This document shows positions 45,247 through 57,327 of a stretch of DNA of 64,000 nt, piece by piece; position 1 is the first letter of the stretch; each line of letters starts with the position of its first letter. The stretch comes from Rhizophagus clarus. Taxonomy: Eukaryota > Glomeromycota > Glomeromycetes > Glomerales > Glomeraceae. The translations under genes were made by a program, and so were the position numbers. The notes beneath the pieces were generated by a model. The model did not search any database, was not told the origin of the DNA, and saw only the letters and a list, made by a program, of their open reading frames with translations. The stretch spans positions 436,501 through 500,500 of the forward strand of contig BLAL01000046.1 of assembly GCA_015698045.1 (NCBI GenBank), given 5' to 3'.

Positions 45247-45472
45247 TAGGGATTGGAATCGAAAATCGAATCTTTTCAGTATTTTTTTTATAGATGATCA
45301 GCTTGACTTCGAATCAGTTTCTAATTATAGCAAAAACAATCAGTACTTGGCCTGTATTGGAAATCACTTTGGAATCAGGTCGGCTAATATGTAAAAAATT
45401 TTTCAGAATCGATTCTCGAGAATCGATTTTACTATGTTTTATCGATTTTCGATTAATCGATTCCAATCCCTA
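45247..45472. mobile_element. 226-bp hAT MITE, TAGGGATTGGAATCGA ends
   Basis: The left end TAGGGATTGGAATCGA is repeated exactly, inverted, at the right end. The flanks are ATCTATAA (45239-45246) and ATCTAAAA (45473-45480), an 8-bp duplication with one mismatch. Interior inverted motifs AATCGATTCTCGAGAATCGATT and TCGAAAATCGAA can fold on themselves. No coding capacity. Confidence 0.85.
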
Positions 45473-45846
45473 ATCTAAAAAAAACTTAAATTTCGTTATA
45501 TTCTTAGTCCTTTAAGTACTCTTATTGTTTGATAAGTAGTAAACACTATAATAAATAAAACTCATTTGCCAACAAAATATAAGGATTTAAAAAACTTTGT
45601 TACGTATGCAAATTACACGAGAAAATATTTGAATCTGCGCCCATATCATCATTAGAAGTAAAATTAAGAGATCTAAAGTTTTTATTGATAGAAAATTTGA
45701 TCGGCAGATTCGTATAACAAATTAAAAATTTTTTTTTTATAAATCACAAAAAATTTTTCTCTTCAATTTCTTAATAAATCGCTCTTAATTATTTAAAAAT
45801 CAGTTATAGAATTCATGTAAATACAATATGTGATTATTAATGTAAT

Positions 45847-47483
45847 TAGAGGTCCGAATCAGTCAATCCGTAACTGTCATAATCCGGATTCGAATGACTG
45901 ATTACGGCAGTCATCATCAATCGATTATCCGATATGAAGCGCCGTTCTGATCAAAAGTCCGGGATTAAACCCTGGATCAGATCCCGGATTTTATCCAGGA
46001 TAAAATATGGATTTATTCATTTCACCCCACTTTTATCCATATTTCACCCTGGATTAACCTGGATCATCCCATATTTTATCCCCGATTAGTTTGTTAACCT
46101 TCACTGGCATGATTATCACACCTATCTATTAGTATAGACCGAAAATTTTTATTTATTTGTTACAGGGAATACAAACATAATTTATTCTTCCAATAAAGAG
46201 AGAGAAAATGAAACAGTTAAAAACAGTTTAAAGAAACTGTGAAAAAAAAAGAATCTTTTCAAAAATAATATTGGTTTAGAAAAACCATAAAAAAATAAAT
46301 TTCTTAAAAAGTTGTTTAAAAAGCTGTTAAATTTCATTGATTTTGATTTAATAAAAAAATCGTTAGTATATCGCCAAATAAAAATTTTCAATGTGATAAC
46401 TACACACTCTGAAGTTTAACCAATAGAATAGTGGATAGAATATAGGAAATCTGCGATGAAATATGGATTAATCTAAGGATTAGAGCACATGACATATTAT
46501 GTGATCGATTACTATCATATAATCGATTTTTTTTTTCTTCGTAAAGTTGAAGTCTTTGATTTATTTCTTTTCGTTCTTTAGGCAACTATTTGGTTTTATC
46601 GTTAAATATTTCAAATAAATTATTTTTTTTTTTATTTTTTTTTAGTACCTCTGTGACTTTATCCTCTAAGTTTTAACGAACTTACTAATAGTTCGTCATT
46701 TTCTTTTTAGACGACTTTTCAATCTTTTAGTTGTGTGAAATTTTGGTATTTGTTTCAACTCTTTAGTCTTTAATAAGCTTTTTGTATTTCATTATGTAGA
46801 TAGGAGTTTGGACATCACTTTGGATGGGGTTAGGTAGATTTTCCTTTATTTTTATAATGATTTTTTTTTAATTTTTCTTAGTTAATAAAATATTATTTTT
46901 CTTTTTATTTATAGGTTTACGGTTCTCAGGTATTTTTAGATGAAGTAATTTATTTTGTCTTTTTCTTAACGAAATGAATACTAAACTTAATTCTTTAACA
47001 AACATTTACTAACATCCGTTATTTTTTCTTTTAGGCTGGCTTTTAATGTATTTTTGAAGGGATATTGGTGACAAGAGATTTCCGTAAAGCAAAAACGGTA
47101 AATTCTCTTGCAAAATTTTACCGTATATTTTGTACTTTAATAAAAACCCATATACCGTTTTTTCCATTGCTTTTTTGTAGGGTTTGTTATTTATAGAATA
47201 TTGATTATGAGTATTTGATTTAGGAATGCTAGTAAACTTCATTGTAAGACTTATTTATTGTATCAATTTATAAATTGTTTTATTTAATAATGATTAATAA
47301 AATATACTAACAAAAAAGTCATTTCTGTTAAAAAAAATAATAACATTATTAACAATAAATGATTTAACGAAAACTACGATTAATCGAATCATCCAAGTGA
47401 TATTAATCTGATCAAATCGATTAATAAATTTTTGAATAACCGATTAATTGATTAGCGAAAATTTTGACTGATTTGGGCCTCTA
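45847..47483. mobile_element. 1.6-kb hAT element with perfect 8-bp TSD
   Basis: The left end reads TAGAGGTCCGAATCAGTCAA. The right end, read inward, gives TAGAGGCCCAAATCAGTCAA. The 8-mer AATGTAAT is present exactly on both sides (45839-45846 and 47484-47491). No intact transposase is visible. Short minus-strand frames at 46182-46585 and 47009-47242 may be residues of one, but I see no hAT domain. A piece of another repeat (45941-46130) is nested inside. Confidence 0.87.
45941..46130. repeat. solo arm of the long-inverted-repeat element family
   Basis: It begins GCCGTTCTGATCAAAAGTCC and runs to GGCATGATTATCACACCTAT, matching the terminal arms of the element at 53549-54667 in order and direction. 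Where those arms have CTAG or TATAT, this copy has CCGG or TATCC, so it is GC-richer. No partner arm was seen nearby. Confidence 0.7.
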
Positions 47484-47491
47484 AATGTAAT

Positions 47492-47755
47492 CAAGAATAT
47501 ATTGCTTTATTACAATTTCTTCCTTTCTTTCATTTACATTCTTAAAAAAAGATTAAAATAAATCATCAACCACTATACCTAAATTCTTCAAAAATCATTT
47601 CATTAATATTTTGAATTGTAGGTTTTTTTCCTTCATATCTAGATATATATAATAATCTAAGATTTTAATGGATAAAAAAGATGTAATTGTCAATGAATAT
47701 TGTCCACAAAAAAATTTTTGTTTATTATTAATATGTTCATAATAGAAAAAATCAA
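47492..47755. other. short intergenic stretch
   Basis: No feature recognised. Confidence 0.3.
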
Positions 47756-47756
47756 A

Positions 47757-48070
47757 CGTAAAGAAGTGAAAAAGAAAATACAAATAAGTGAAAAAAAGAG
47801 TGTAAAGAAACGAATAAATTGATGCAAAGAAACGAAAAGTAGGTGCAAAGAGATGAAAGGAAGGATGCAAAGGGACGAAAAAAGTGTGAAGTGATGAAAA
47901 AGTGGGTGTGAACAGAAATGGTTAAGTGTAATAGAACGAAAAAAATAAGTATAATGGAACAAAAAATAAATGTTACCAAACGAAAAAGATAAATATAATG
48001 GAACAAAAGGGAACATAGAGGTATAAAAAAGAAGGTGTAAACAAACAGAATAGATGATGAAAAAGAAAAT
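47757..48070. repeat. purine-rich minisatellite, units of about 17-24 bp
   Basis: Degenerate tandem units like TGCAAAGAAACGAAAAAG and TATAATGGAACAAAA. Minus-strand frames rich in Phe, Ser and Leu are by-products. It is similar in style to 63700-64000. Confidence 0.75.
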
Positions 48071-48119
48071 TGTTAGTGAAATTTTAAAGCAAAAAAGCAA
48101 CAAAAAATAATAAAAACTG

Positions 48120-48250
48120 GATGATCTAATAATGTTGTAGTTAGCCGAAAAATGGGGCTGCATTCCTGGTTGCCGGTCATCTGGGCCCGGATTAATCGCA
48201 GTAAATCCCCTGGAATTCCATGACAATCTACGCCAAAGCCGGGTCCGCAC
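48120..48250 (-). repeat. GC-rich repeat segment next to the minisatellite
   Basis: A 130-bp GC-rich block containing GGTGCGGACCCGG, GGGCCCAGATGACCGGCAAC and CAGCCCCATTTTTCGGC on the minus strand, directly joined to the purine-rich repeat. It looks like the body of a short interspersed element whose tail is the minisatellite. TGGCGTAGATTGTC is a weak match to a pol III box A; no good box B is visible. The frame across it is unlikely to be a gene. Confidence 0.4.
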
Positions 48251-48428
48251 CATTATGAAGATATGCCTTAATAATGAAATCTGAATAAAATGAAATCAAC
48301 TTATTAGTCCCGGCTCCCGTCGTAACGCGACATGTTACAAACTAATATCTGATATAATAAATAAACATCATAAATAATTATCTTTTATTGTGAAGTAAAA
48401 ATACATAAATATAAATATTCTTTATATA

Positions 48429-51400
48429 TTAAATTTCAATTATGTATTCTAAACACTCTGAGTTTATAATTTCAGTAATGTTGCGGCTTGTAAGATAGGA
48501 TTGTGGATGCGGTTGCACAATAGTAGAAATATTATCTTGTTTTTGTGCTAAAGAATTGTTAGCTTTTACAAATTCAAACATATTACTTTCTAATTTGCTA
48601 TCAATATCGGTTACTTCATACTGATAATCTCCATTCAAGCTGTTATGTAAATAATATTTACTAATAAACCAAATCCATTCAGATACTTTATATTCAAGTT
48701 CAGTTATAGTTGGTCTATTGGAAGGATTTGAATCCCAACATTTTTCCATTAAATCTACATAATATTTTGGTGTATTTCTTATAATTTCAGGACGTTCACC
48801 TTTGCAAATATCATAGACAAGCTGATGATCATGTGCTCTACCATTAAATGGAGGAATACCTGATGTAAATTCCCACATTATCATTGAAAAACTATAAATA
48901 TCACTTGCTCGAGTATAAGGTTTTTTTCTTAATATCTCAGGGGCCATATAAGGCACAACTCCATAAATTTCATTAGCTTTTTTATCAGAATCTTGCAAAT
49001 TACTTATAGGTTTGCATAATCCTAAATCAATAATAAGTATTTCATTATGATTATCTGATAATAAAATATTACCATCATGAAAATCACCATGAGCTAAATT
49101 TGATTCATGAATTACTTTAAGTCCCAATATAATTTTTTTCAATAATTGTAACTTATCTTGCCATCTAAGTTTAGTTATATCATATAAATGTTTTCTTAAA
49201 TTTCCTTTTTTTGCATAACTCATTATTATCATATAATTCAAATTACATGGGTCTTGAGTAAATCCAAAAAACTGAATAAATTTTGAAAATGATTTTTTCT
49301 GACAGTTATAATGATGTTTCCACTATAATTTATAAAAAAATTAATAATTTTGCAAAAAAATAAATAAATAAATAAATAGGATAAATTAGTTATTATTAAA
49401 TATAAATATTATACCTCATCCAGAAAACTACTTCCTATACTTGATGAATTATTAAGTGATTTAAGAATAACTTCACAACCTTCCCATCTAATCCATTGTT
49501 GTTTATCAAAATTCCAACTATCAATAGGTCCATCTGGCCAAATAGCTTTATAAATTTCACTAAATCCTCCTTTATCATAATAATTGATACTAATCAATTT
49601 ATTGTAAGAAATCCATTCCAAAACTTCGTAACTATTTTTAGCATTTAGTTGTGCCTCCTGAATAAATTTATCAATAAATTTATTTTTACTAGTCCACTTT
49701 GAAAAATCTAGTTGAAAATGTTTAGAATTACATTGTTGACACCATTTGTAATCAGTATATGGTTGCTTGCATTCATCACATAATTCAAGATTGTTTTTAG
49801 AACTTATTTTATCACTATTTTCTCCCATTTTCTGATACCAGTAAAAGGCCTTTTCCAAATTCTTCTTTATTCCCTCTCCATTGTTGTAACAATTAGATAA
49901 AATATTCATTGCCTCAACATAACCATTTTCTGCTGCTTTTTGATACCAATGAAAGGCTTTCTCCAAATCCTTTTCTGTTCCCGTTCCACTGTAACAACAA
50001 TTGGCAAAATTATACATTGCCTCTACACTAACAATATCACTTTTTACTGCTTTTTGATACCAGTAAAAGGCTTTCTCCAGATCCTTCTCTGTTCCTTTTC
50101 CATTTTCATAATAAAGGGCTAAGTTAAATATTGAATTTGCATCATCTCTCTCTGCCGCTTTTTGATACCAGTAAAAGGCTTTTCTCAGATCCTTTTGCAT
50201 TCCCATTTCACCTTCATAATGAATGGCCAAATTATACATTGCCTTCACATGATCACTCTCTGCTGCTTTTTGATACCAATAAATGGCTTTTTCCAGATCC
50301 TTCTCAGTTACCTTTCCATATACATAACATATGGCTAAATTAAACATTGCATTTGTTTGACCACTTTCTGCTGCTTTCTGATACCAGTAGAAGGCTTTTT
50401 TCAGATTCTCTTCTGTTCCCTTTCCATCTTCATAACAAATGGCTAAATTAAACATTGCATCTGTTTGTCCACTTTCTGCTGCTTTCTGATACCAGTAGAA
50501 GGCTTTTTTCAGATCCTCTTCTGTTCCCTTTCCATCTTCATAACAAATGGCTAAATAAAACATTGCATTTGAATCACCACTCTCTGCGGCTTTTTGATAC
50601 CAATAAAAGGCTTTCTTGAGATTCTTTTCTATCTCCTCCCCATTTTTATAACAATGAGCCAACTTTAACATTGCCTTTACAAGGCCACCTTCTGCTGCTT
50701 TTTGACACCAGTAAAAAGCTTTCTCCAAATCCTTGTCCATTTCTTCTCCATTTTTGTAATAATTAGCCAAATTAAACATTGCCACTAAATGCCCACTTTC
50801 TATTGCTTTTTGATACAAATGAAAGGCTTTTTTCAAATCTTTATCAATCCCTTCCCCATATTCATAACAAATGGCTAAATTATTTATTGCTTGTACAAGA
50901 CCACTTTCTGCTGCTTTCTGATACCAATAAAAGGCTTTCTTCAAATCCTTCTCTACCTCGTTCTCATTTTTGTAAAAATTGGCCAAATTATTCATTGCCT
51001 CCAAATGGCCACTTTCTGCCGCTTTTTGATACCAGTAAAAGGCTTTTTTCAAATCCTTCTCTGTCCATGACTCATTTTCATAACCAATGGCCAAATAAAA
51101 CATTGCATTTGTATTACCACTTTCTGCTGCTTTTTGATACCATTGAAAAGCTTTTTCTAAATCCTTCTCTGTTCCCTCTCCGTTTTTGTAACAAATGGCC
51201 AAACTATTCATTGCAATTACAAGACCACCTTCTGCCGCTTTCTGATACCAGTGAAAGGTTTTTTCCAGATCCTTTTCTGATCCCTCTCCATTTTTATAAC
51301 AATTGGCCAAATTATTCATTGCAGTTACAAGACCATATTCTGCCGCTTTCTGATACCAGTAAAAGGTTTTCTCCAGATTCTTCTCTGTCCCCTTTCCATT

Positions 51401-52378
51401 TTTATAACAAATGGCTAAATTATTCATTGCCTCTACAAGACTTCCTTCTGCTGCTTTCTGATACCAGTAAAAGGTTTTCTCCAGATCCTTCTTTGTCCCC
51501 TCCACATTTTCATAACAAATGGCTAAATTAAACATTGCTTTTACAAGACCACTTTCTGCCGCTTTCTGATACCAGTAAAAGGTTTTCTCCAGATCCTTCT
51601 CTGTCCCCTCTCCATTTTCATAACAAATGGCCAAATAAAACATTGCATTTGCATTACCATTTTCGGCCGCTTCTTGAAACCAGTAAAAGGTTTTCTCCAA
51701 ATTCTTCTCTGTCCCGTCCCCATTTTTATAACTAATGGCCAAATAAAACATTGCATTTGTATGTCCACTTTCTGCTGCTTTTTGATACCAGTAAAAGGTT
51801 TTCTCCAGATCCTTCTCTGTCCCCTCCCCATTTTCATAACAAATAGCCAAATAAAACATTGCATTTGCATTACCATTTTCTGCCGCTTTCTGAAACCAGT
51901 AAAAGGCTTTCTCCTGATTCTTCTCTGTCCCCTCCCCATTATTATAACAAGTGGCCAAATAAAACATTGCATTTGTATGTCCACTTTCTGCTGCTTTCTG
52001 ACACAAGTAAAAGGCTTTCTCCAGATTCTTCTCTGTCCCCTTCCCATTATGATAACAAGTGGCCAAATAAAACATTGCATTTGCATGTCCACTTTCTACT
52101 GCTTTCTGATACCAGTGAAAGGCTTTCTCCAGATCTTTTTCTATCCCCCTCCCATTTTCATAACTATTGGCCAAATTAAACATTGCCTCTACAAAACCAC
52201 TCTCTGCTGCTTTCTGATACCAGTGGAAAGCTTTTTCCAAATCCTTCTCCATCCCATCCCCATTTTCATAACAATTGGCCAAATTAAACATTGCTTCTAA
52301 ATGACCACTTTCTGCCGCTTTCTGATACCAATGAAGGTTTTTCTCCAAACCCTCTTTTATATTATTATTATTTAACAT
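48429..52378 (-). CDS. Sel1-repeat/protein-kinase fusion, intact
   Basis: Two exons: 49415-52378 (988 codons, true ATG) and 48429-49322 (297 codons plus stop). The phase-0 GT-AG intron lies at 49323-49414, for a product of 1285 residues. Residues about 10-850 are 23 full 36-residue Sel1 repeats with a partial one, consensus EKDLEKAFYWYQKAAESG then AMFNLAICYENGEGT. Next is a zinc-ribbon-like motif (CDEC, CQQC) and FSKWTSKNKFIDKFIQEAQL. The kinase has GGFSEIYKAIW, lysine in VILKSL, HGDFHDGNIL, DLGLCKP and YMAPEILRKKPY, then CWDSNPSNRP. HRD is HGD and DFG is DLG, so activity is uncertain. Sel1 arrays are protein-binding scaffolds in signalling and ER quality control. No signal peptide or membrane segment is visible. 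Plus-strand frames over the repeats are shadows. Confidence 0.93.
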
Positions 52379-52769
52379 TTTTCTAATAAACTAAGAAATG
52401 GATAAGTATTATAAAGTTTGGATGAATATTTATGTTGTGTATATATACAAAATGTCATACATGCATATAAACACCCAAAATGTATGACAGGTTGAGTGAC
52501 ATTTCTATATCAGGATAATGCCATAATCATGTGATTGGAAAGTTTTCTTTTGATGTTTACAGTCACTGGTCGAAGTTGTATGATTTCCAATGCAAACACT
52601 CTAGTATACATGATGGAAACCTGTCCAATTTCCATTAAATATCTATGGAAATTCTATAGATATTACATGCACACAACGGAAACTGGACAAGTTTCTGTTA
52701 GATTTACATAGATGAAACATAATTGAAATTGCTTCCCTTCGACTAGTGAGTATAGTAAGTATGGTACTA
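52379..52769. other. upstream region of the Sel1/kinase gene
   Basis: Presumed promoter side of the minus-strand gene. Contains repeated CATGCAT-like and GGAAACTGGACAAGTTTC motifs (52618-52700, partly repeated with small changes: ATGGAAACCTGTCC and ACGGAAACTGGAC). No factor site can be assigned. Confidence 0.35.
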
Positions 52770-52777
52770 ACTATGCT

Positions 52778-53164
52778 TAGAGATGGGCAAAATGCAAAAT
52801 TTTCATTTTATAATGCGCTTAATGTGCATAATGCGCATCATGCAGATTATGTGCATAATATATAGTACTATTATAAAATCAAAAAATACGATCAAATTAA
52901 TAAATATATCATGAATATATGCAAATGCTAATCAATTTTGTTTGAATGTAGTAAATGATGTTGAAATAGATGGATTCTTTTTTTGCTACAAAGAAACAAA
53001 ATTTTTTTGTGAAAAGATCCATCTATTTATTTTATTAAATTGTAATTTTGGCTAAAGTTAAGATATAATTTTTACCATAATAAAACATTATAAAATTATT
53101 ATGCGCATAATGCGCATTATACGCATCGTATCATGCAACACATAATGTGCATGGAACATCTCTA
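52778..53164. mobile_element. 387-bp hAT MITE with perfect 8-bp TSD
   Basis: The left end TAGAGATGGGCAAAATGC and the right end, read inward as TAGAGATGTTCCATGCAC, are imperfect inverted repeats. The 8-mer ACTATGCT is present exactly on both sides (52770-52777 and 53165-53172). The subterminal regions are rich in self-complementary AATGCGCATTATGCGCAT units. No coding capacity. Confidence 0.86.
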
Positions 53165-53172
53165 ACTATGCT

Positions 53173-53548
53173 CGGTATAAATAAGATACAAGTTATACTG
53201 ACTATACTTCGGACTTTTTAATGGTGGATCATTTGAGATTGATAAATTTAATTTTAAAAATGTTTTTCAAATCAAATTTATTTAATTTATTAGTATTTAT
53301 TTTTTAAAAAAATCCGTTTTTAAACTGAAATTTTTATTTTAATACTTTTTTATCAGTTATTTAAATTGAAACCTTCTTTTAATTATTTATTTTTATTTTT
53401 TTTTTTCAATGAAAGAAGATTTGTCTTTTTAAGCTGGTGGAAAAATAAGGGAGAAACAATAATATTTTTTTTATTATTTGTTACTATACATCTGTTGTAT
53501 CAGGTGATCGATGTTCTAATAGTCATCTTTTGTGATTGGTCGCTATGA
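53173..53548. other. intergenic, no gene seen
   Basis: AT-rich. The frame 53366-53548 is Phe/Leu-rich and not convincing. Confidence 0.3.
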
Positions 53549-54667
53549 CCCGACGTTCTGATCAAAAGTCTAGTATTTAAATACTAGATTTATCTATATT
53601 TTATACTAGATTTTCCTATATTTTATATTTGATAAGTCTATATTTTATACTAGATCATATCTATATTTTACTATAGACCGCCCTATATTTTATACTGGAC
53701 TAATTTGTTAAGCTTCATCAGCATGATTATCACCTGTCTATCTGCGAAGCATTGTAAGAAAAAAAGAAAAGCTCCTTTTCCATTAAGCAGTGATTGTCCT
53801 ATTTATGCACAATTTATTGGGGTGTCTACAAATAAATTTTTACACTGATATTGTGATCAAATTCTTTGAGAAATTTTCAAATTCGTGATTGTAATTTATA
53901 AAGACTCCTTTAAAGAATTAAATTTTATTGATGAAAATTACAAATAATAGATGGAACATGAGAAATTAAAATTTTCACAACAGCAATTTTAATTATAAAT
54001 TTATTAATAAATTGGGAATTTCAAATATGTTACAGAAATCTGTCCTAATCATTTTTATTAAGGAGCTTCTCCTATGTTTGTGATTAAACTTATTGTAGAT
54101 ACTCCAACAATTTATGCACATGAAAGGATTGTTGGAAAAATTATTCCCTTCCCATGACACTTTGTACAAGAATTTTACAAATTATATACCTCTAAGATTA
54201 TTTAATGCAAAAGTAGCATTGTTCACACTTCTTAATGCCTGTTATCTGAACTCTTCTAGATCATTTAATAATCTTGGAGAAAGATTGGTTGGCATTTAAC
54301 AAATGTTTTAGCTATAATAATAAATAAATATATATAATAATAATGAGTTCTTGCATTATCCATCAAGGAAAATCATAAAATTTAATCAGTATACCTGATG
54401 TATTTTTTTAAGTTTATTCACTGATAAAAAAGTTTTTTTTCATTTTGAATTTATTAAAAGTAATTATCAAATAACAAACAAAAATTCTGGTTTACAGTAG
54501 GTGTGATAATCATGCTGGTGAAGCTTAACAAATTAGTCCGGTATAAAAAAAATATAAGGTGAATTATATTAAAATATAGATCTGATCTAGTATAAAATAT
54601 CAACTTATCTAATATAAAATATAGGTAAATCTAGTATTTAATACTAGACTTTTGATCAGAACGGTGG
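53549..54667. mobile_element. 1.1-kb element with terminal inverted repeats of about 190 bp
   Basis: The left arm (53554-53745) begins CGTTCTGATCAAAAGTCTAG and ends near AGCATGATTATCACCTGTCT. The right arm (54490-54663), read inward, repeats this order with about 85% identity by eye. The arms contain internal near-palindromes (CTAGTATTTAAATACTAG) and many CTATATTTTATACTAGA units. The outermost bases and the target duplication are not certain; TATG lies on both sides. The interior frame 54114-54299 has no recognised domain. Confidence 0.75.
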
Positions 54668-54991
54668 GTATGTAAAATATGCTATCCAAAATAAGAAAGA
54701 GATAGGTATAAATTATGCATCGAATATTGGGACCATTTTCTTTTTATTAGAAACTAAAGAACTGAACTTTTATAGAAGTTATCTAGGTGCCACCCCGGGT
54801 GGTATCAGTTTTTCCGCCACCCTATCACGTGATTTGAAAATAAATTTTTAATTGGCCAATCTTAATCAGTTAATTTTTTAACTTAAAAATTTTTCGAAGG
54901 AAAAGAAATTTATCGTTACTACTAAAGTTCCTTTATTTTTCATTTTTTTTCAATATATTTTACTCTTATTTTATCCTGATAACTAAACAAC
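54668..54991 (+). other. probable LINE 5' end and leader
   Basis: GC-richer text begins near 54788 with GCCACCCCGGGTGG (a palindrome) and TTTTTCCGCCACCCT, about 200 bases before the first LINE frame. This may be the LINE 5' untranslated region. The exact start is not resolvable without another copy. Confidence 0.4.
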
Positions 54992-57222
54992 ATGTCTCAA
55001 GCTTCTTCTTCTACTAAAAGACAACTACGTTCTCATGTTTCTAAGACGTATAAAAATAACGCTGAGCTTGACGCTGATATTGTTCAAGACTCATATACGG
55101 CTAAAACTACCAAAGCCCAACCTTACGACATAGAAAACAGCAAAACCAAAAAACTCAAAACTATACAAAAAAACAAAGATATTACTTCAACTTCCCTTCA
55201 AGATAATACTACCTATATGGAAGATATTATCAATACTCCCAACGTCGCTATCGCTAACACCTCAACAAACGAAAATTCCCAAGCCAGATTGTCACATGAC
55301 CTGAATGACAATCAACAGGCACAGAACCAATCAACAGAGCAGACCCTAAAAATTTCCTCTCCTGAAAACCAAACAGCCAGATCTACACCAAAATTGGCTA
55401 CTGACGAAATGATTGAACTCCTTGAATTGGAAACTTCACAAGAAAACCCCTTGAATACAAACACTATGAATTATTCATCCCACGAGACTCTTTCCCAAAA
55501 GAGAACAAAATAATCAAGATTATTAACTTTATCAAAAATGCCTTCGTCAACAAAAAAGATTTTTTTAAAATCCATTCTACGAAGCACCTCACATATGAAA
55601 TATTTATCTTACGTTTCATTAAAGAAGAAACTAAGAATAAATACAAGAACGAACTCCACCCCATAATCCAAAAACCATTATACGATTATACCAACGAAAA
55701 TGTACAAACATTAATCCAACAAAAATTGGAAGATATCTCTAATCGCTCCATCAGACTAGTAGATATCTTCCACAAACTCGATTTTAATCTCATAATCGCA
55801 CATTTAGCAAACATTACTGGGGTGTCGATCACTCATCACAAAGACATCACCCCAAAACAAAGACCTGCGAACAAAAAATCCCCACAGCAAGGTAATCGCA
55901 AACGCCCTGCACGTCCACCACTCAGACAACTCCTAGTTAGATTTGAGAAAGAATCAGCTATGAAATATTTATACGAAAATGATCACTGGATACTTGCAAT
56001 CAGTAACTCTCTTATCCAAATACTCCATCCTGATATTGCACACAAAATATCCGCACAAAGAACATCCTATAGATATTTAATCAGAGGACTTCCCCCCAAT
56101 ACCGATATTAGAGATATGATCCCTATCCTCAAAGCGATCAAATACTTTTAATGCCACCTCAAGAAATTCGATCAGTAAAACTGCTTTCGTATACACTAAT
56201 AAAGAAAACTATACGAAAGAACCACATAAAATCCAAAAAACTACATTCCAGAACCACAATATATTCATAGTAGCGCAAGATTACAAAGGGGATTCCTGCA
56301 CAATTTGTGGAAATCCTCAACACACTTACGACAACTGTAATAATAAGCACAGACTCGACCCTAACGGCTCACGAAAAATTTACTCACCAAAATACCTCAA
56401 AAAAGACCGCACCAAATTAGAAAACAACCAGGATATCAATAACAAATATAGACATATCATCAGCCCTAAACGTAAAACTATACCTATCCCATCCGTTTCA
56501 ACTTTTATGAATCACAACGGCAAAAGACCCATTGTTCCCACAATTAGCAACAATCGTTCAGACACTCACGCCAATGCTCGGATAGCTAAACAACAACCAT
56601 CAATCCAACCACAACTCAACACCAGGCACGAAAAACAACTCATCAAAGCCAACAAAAGGATTCTCAAATTGGAAAACGCCCTAAACAATCTTTCGTCCAA
56701 ATATGACATGCTCGAACAGCAATTTAAAATGATCAACACGCAACACAATACGTAAAATATATCAATTACTAATCTTAAACAAGATTTTACTAGATCACAA
56801 AACAAGTTAACGAATATCAAATGACATAAAACACTATAAACAACAAACTCGACTTTATTATAGAAAAAATTACTAAAAATTCACCTACTCCTTCTCATCA
56901 CAGCACCCACTTGCACAAAACTCCTTTTGAATATATCGCAAGGAGACAATATAGTGACGATTTACTCCACTTCAACAACCTCTCCAGAAACCAGGTGAAC
57001 ACACCAGAGATGGAGATAGACTACAGTCAACCCCAACAAGAAGAAACAGAAACTCACTATGGTACTACATCCCAACTAGACTCTGAACTTGGATATGTAC
57101 CCGCAAACCCTACATCAGATGCAGATACTGACAACCATACGATTGACAATGTCGTTCACCCTTCAGAACTATCCACCGACAATAACTGTAGTAAAATTTT
57201 TGGATTATCATCCTTTTTTTAA
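54992..57222 (+). pseudogene. LINE ORF1, gag-like protein, frameshifted
   Basis: It starts at ATG 54992 (MSQASSSTKRQLRSHVSKTY) with a long Asn/Thr/Ser/Gln-rich region. Near 55490 the frame shifts to IIKIINFIKNAFVNKKDFF and goes on through an RNA-binding-like stretch (RRPARPP-type basic segment near 55900; YLYENDHWILAISNSL) to 56151. One extra T near 56148 breaks it again, after which FVYTNKENYTKEP follows. A CCHC zinc knuckle CTICGNPQHTYDNC is at about 56297-56338. A coiled coil containing LIKANKRILKLENALNNLSS follows (56650-56750), then a second break and an acidic C-terminal piece ending at 57222 with KIFGLSSFF. Such proteins coat LINE RNA. Confidence 0.75.
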
Positions 57223-57327
57223 TCCCCCTCTGGATTTTACCTCTTTTGGACTTATTTTTGATTAACCCATTTTTGATTAATTCATTTTCATTTTATTTCA
57301 CAAAATTTTTTTTATCATTGTGTCATT

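Noticed and set aside
49940-52300. Several long open frames on the plus strand opposite the Sel1 array
   Set aside because: They are antisense readings of a 108-bp tandem repeat; once one unit is open, all are. The minus strand has the true ATG, domains and intron.
54114-54299. 61-residue frame inside the long-inverted-repeat element
   Set aside because: Short, no transposase motif, and not supported by splice signals; left as unknown interior.
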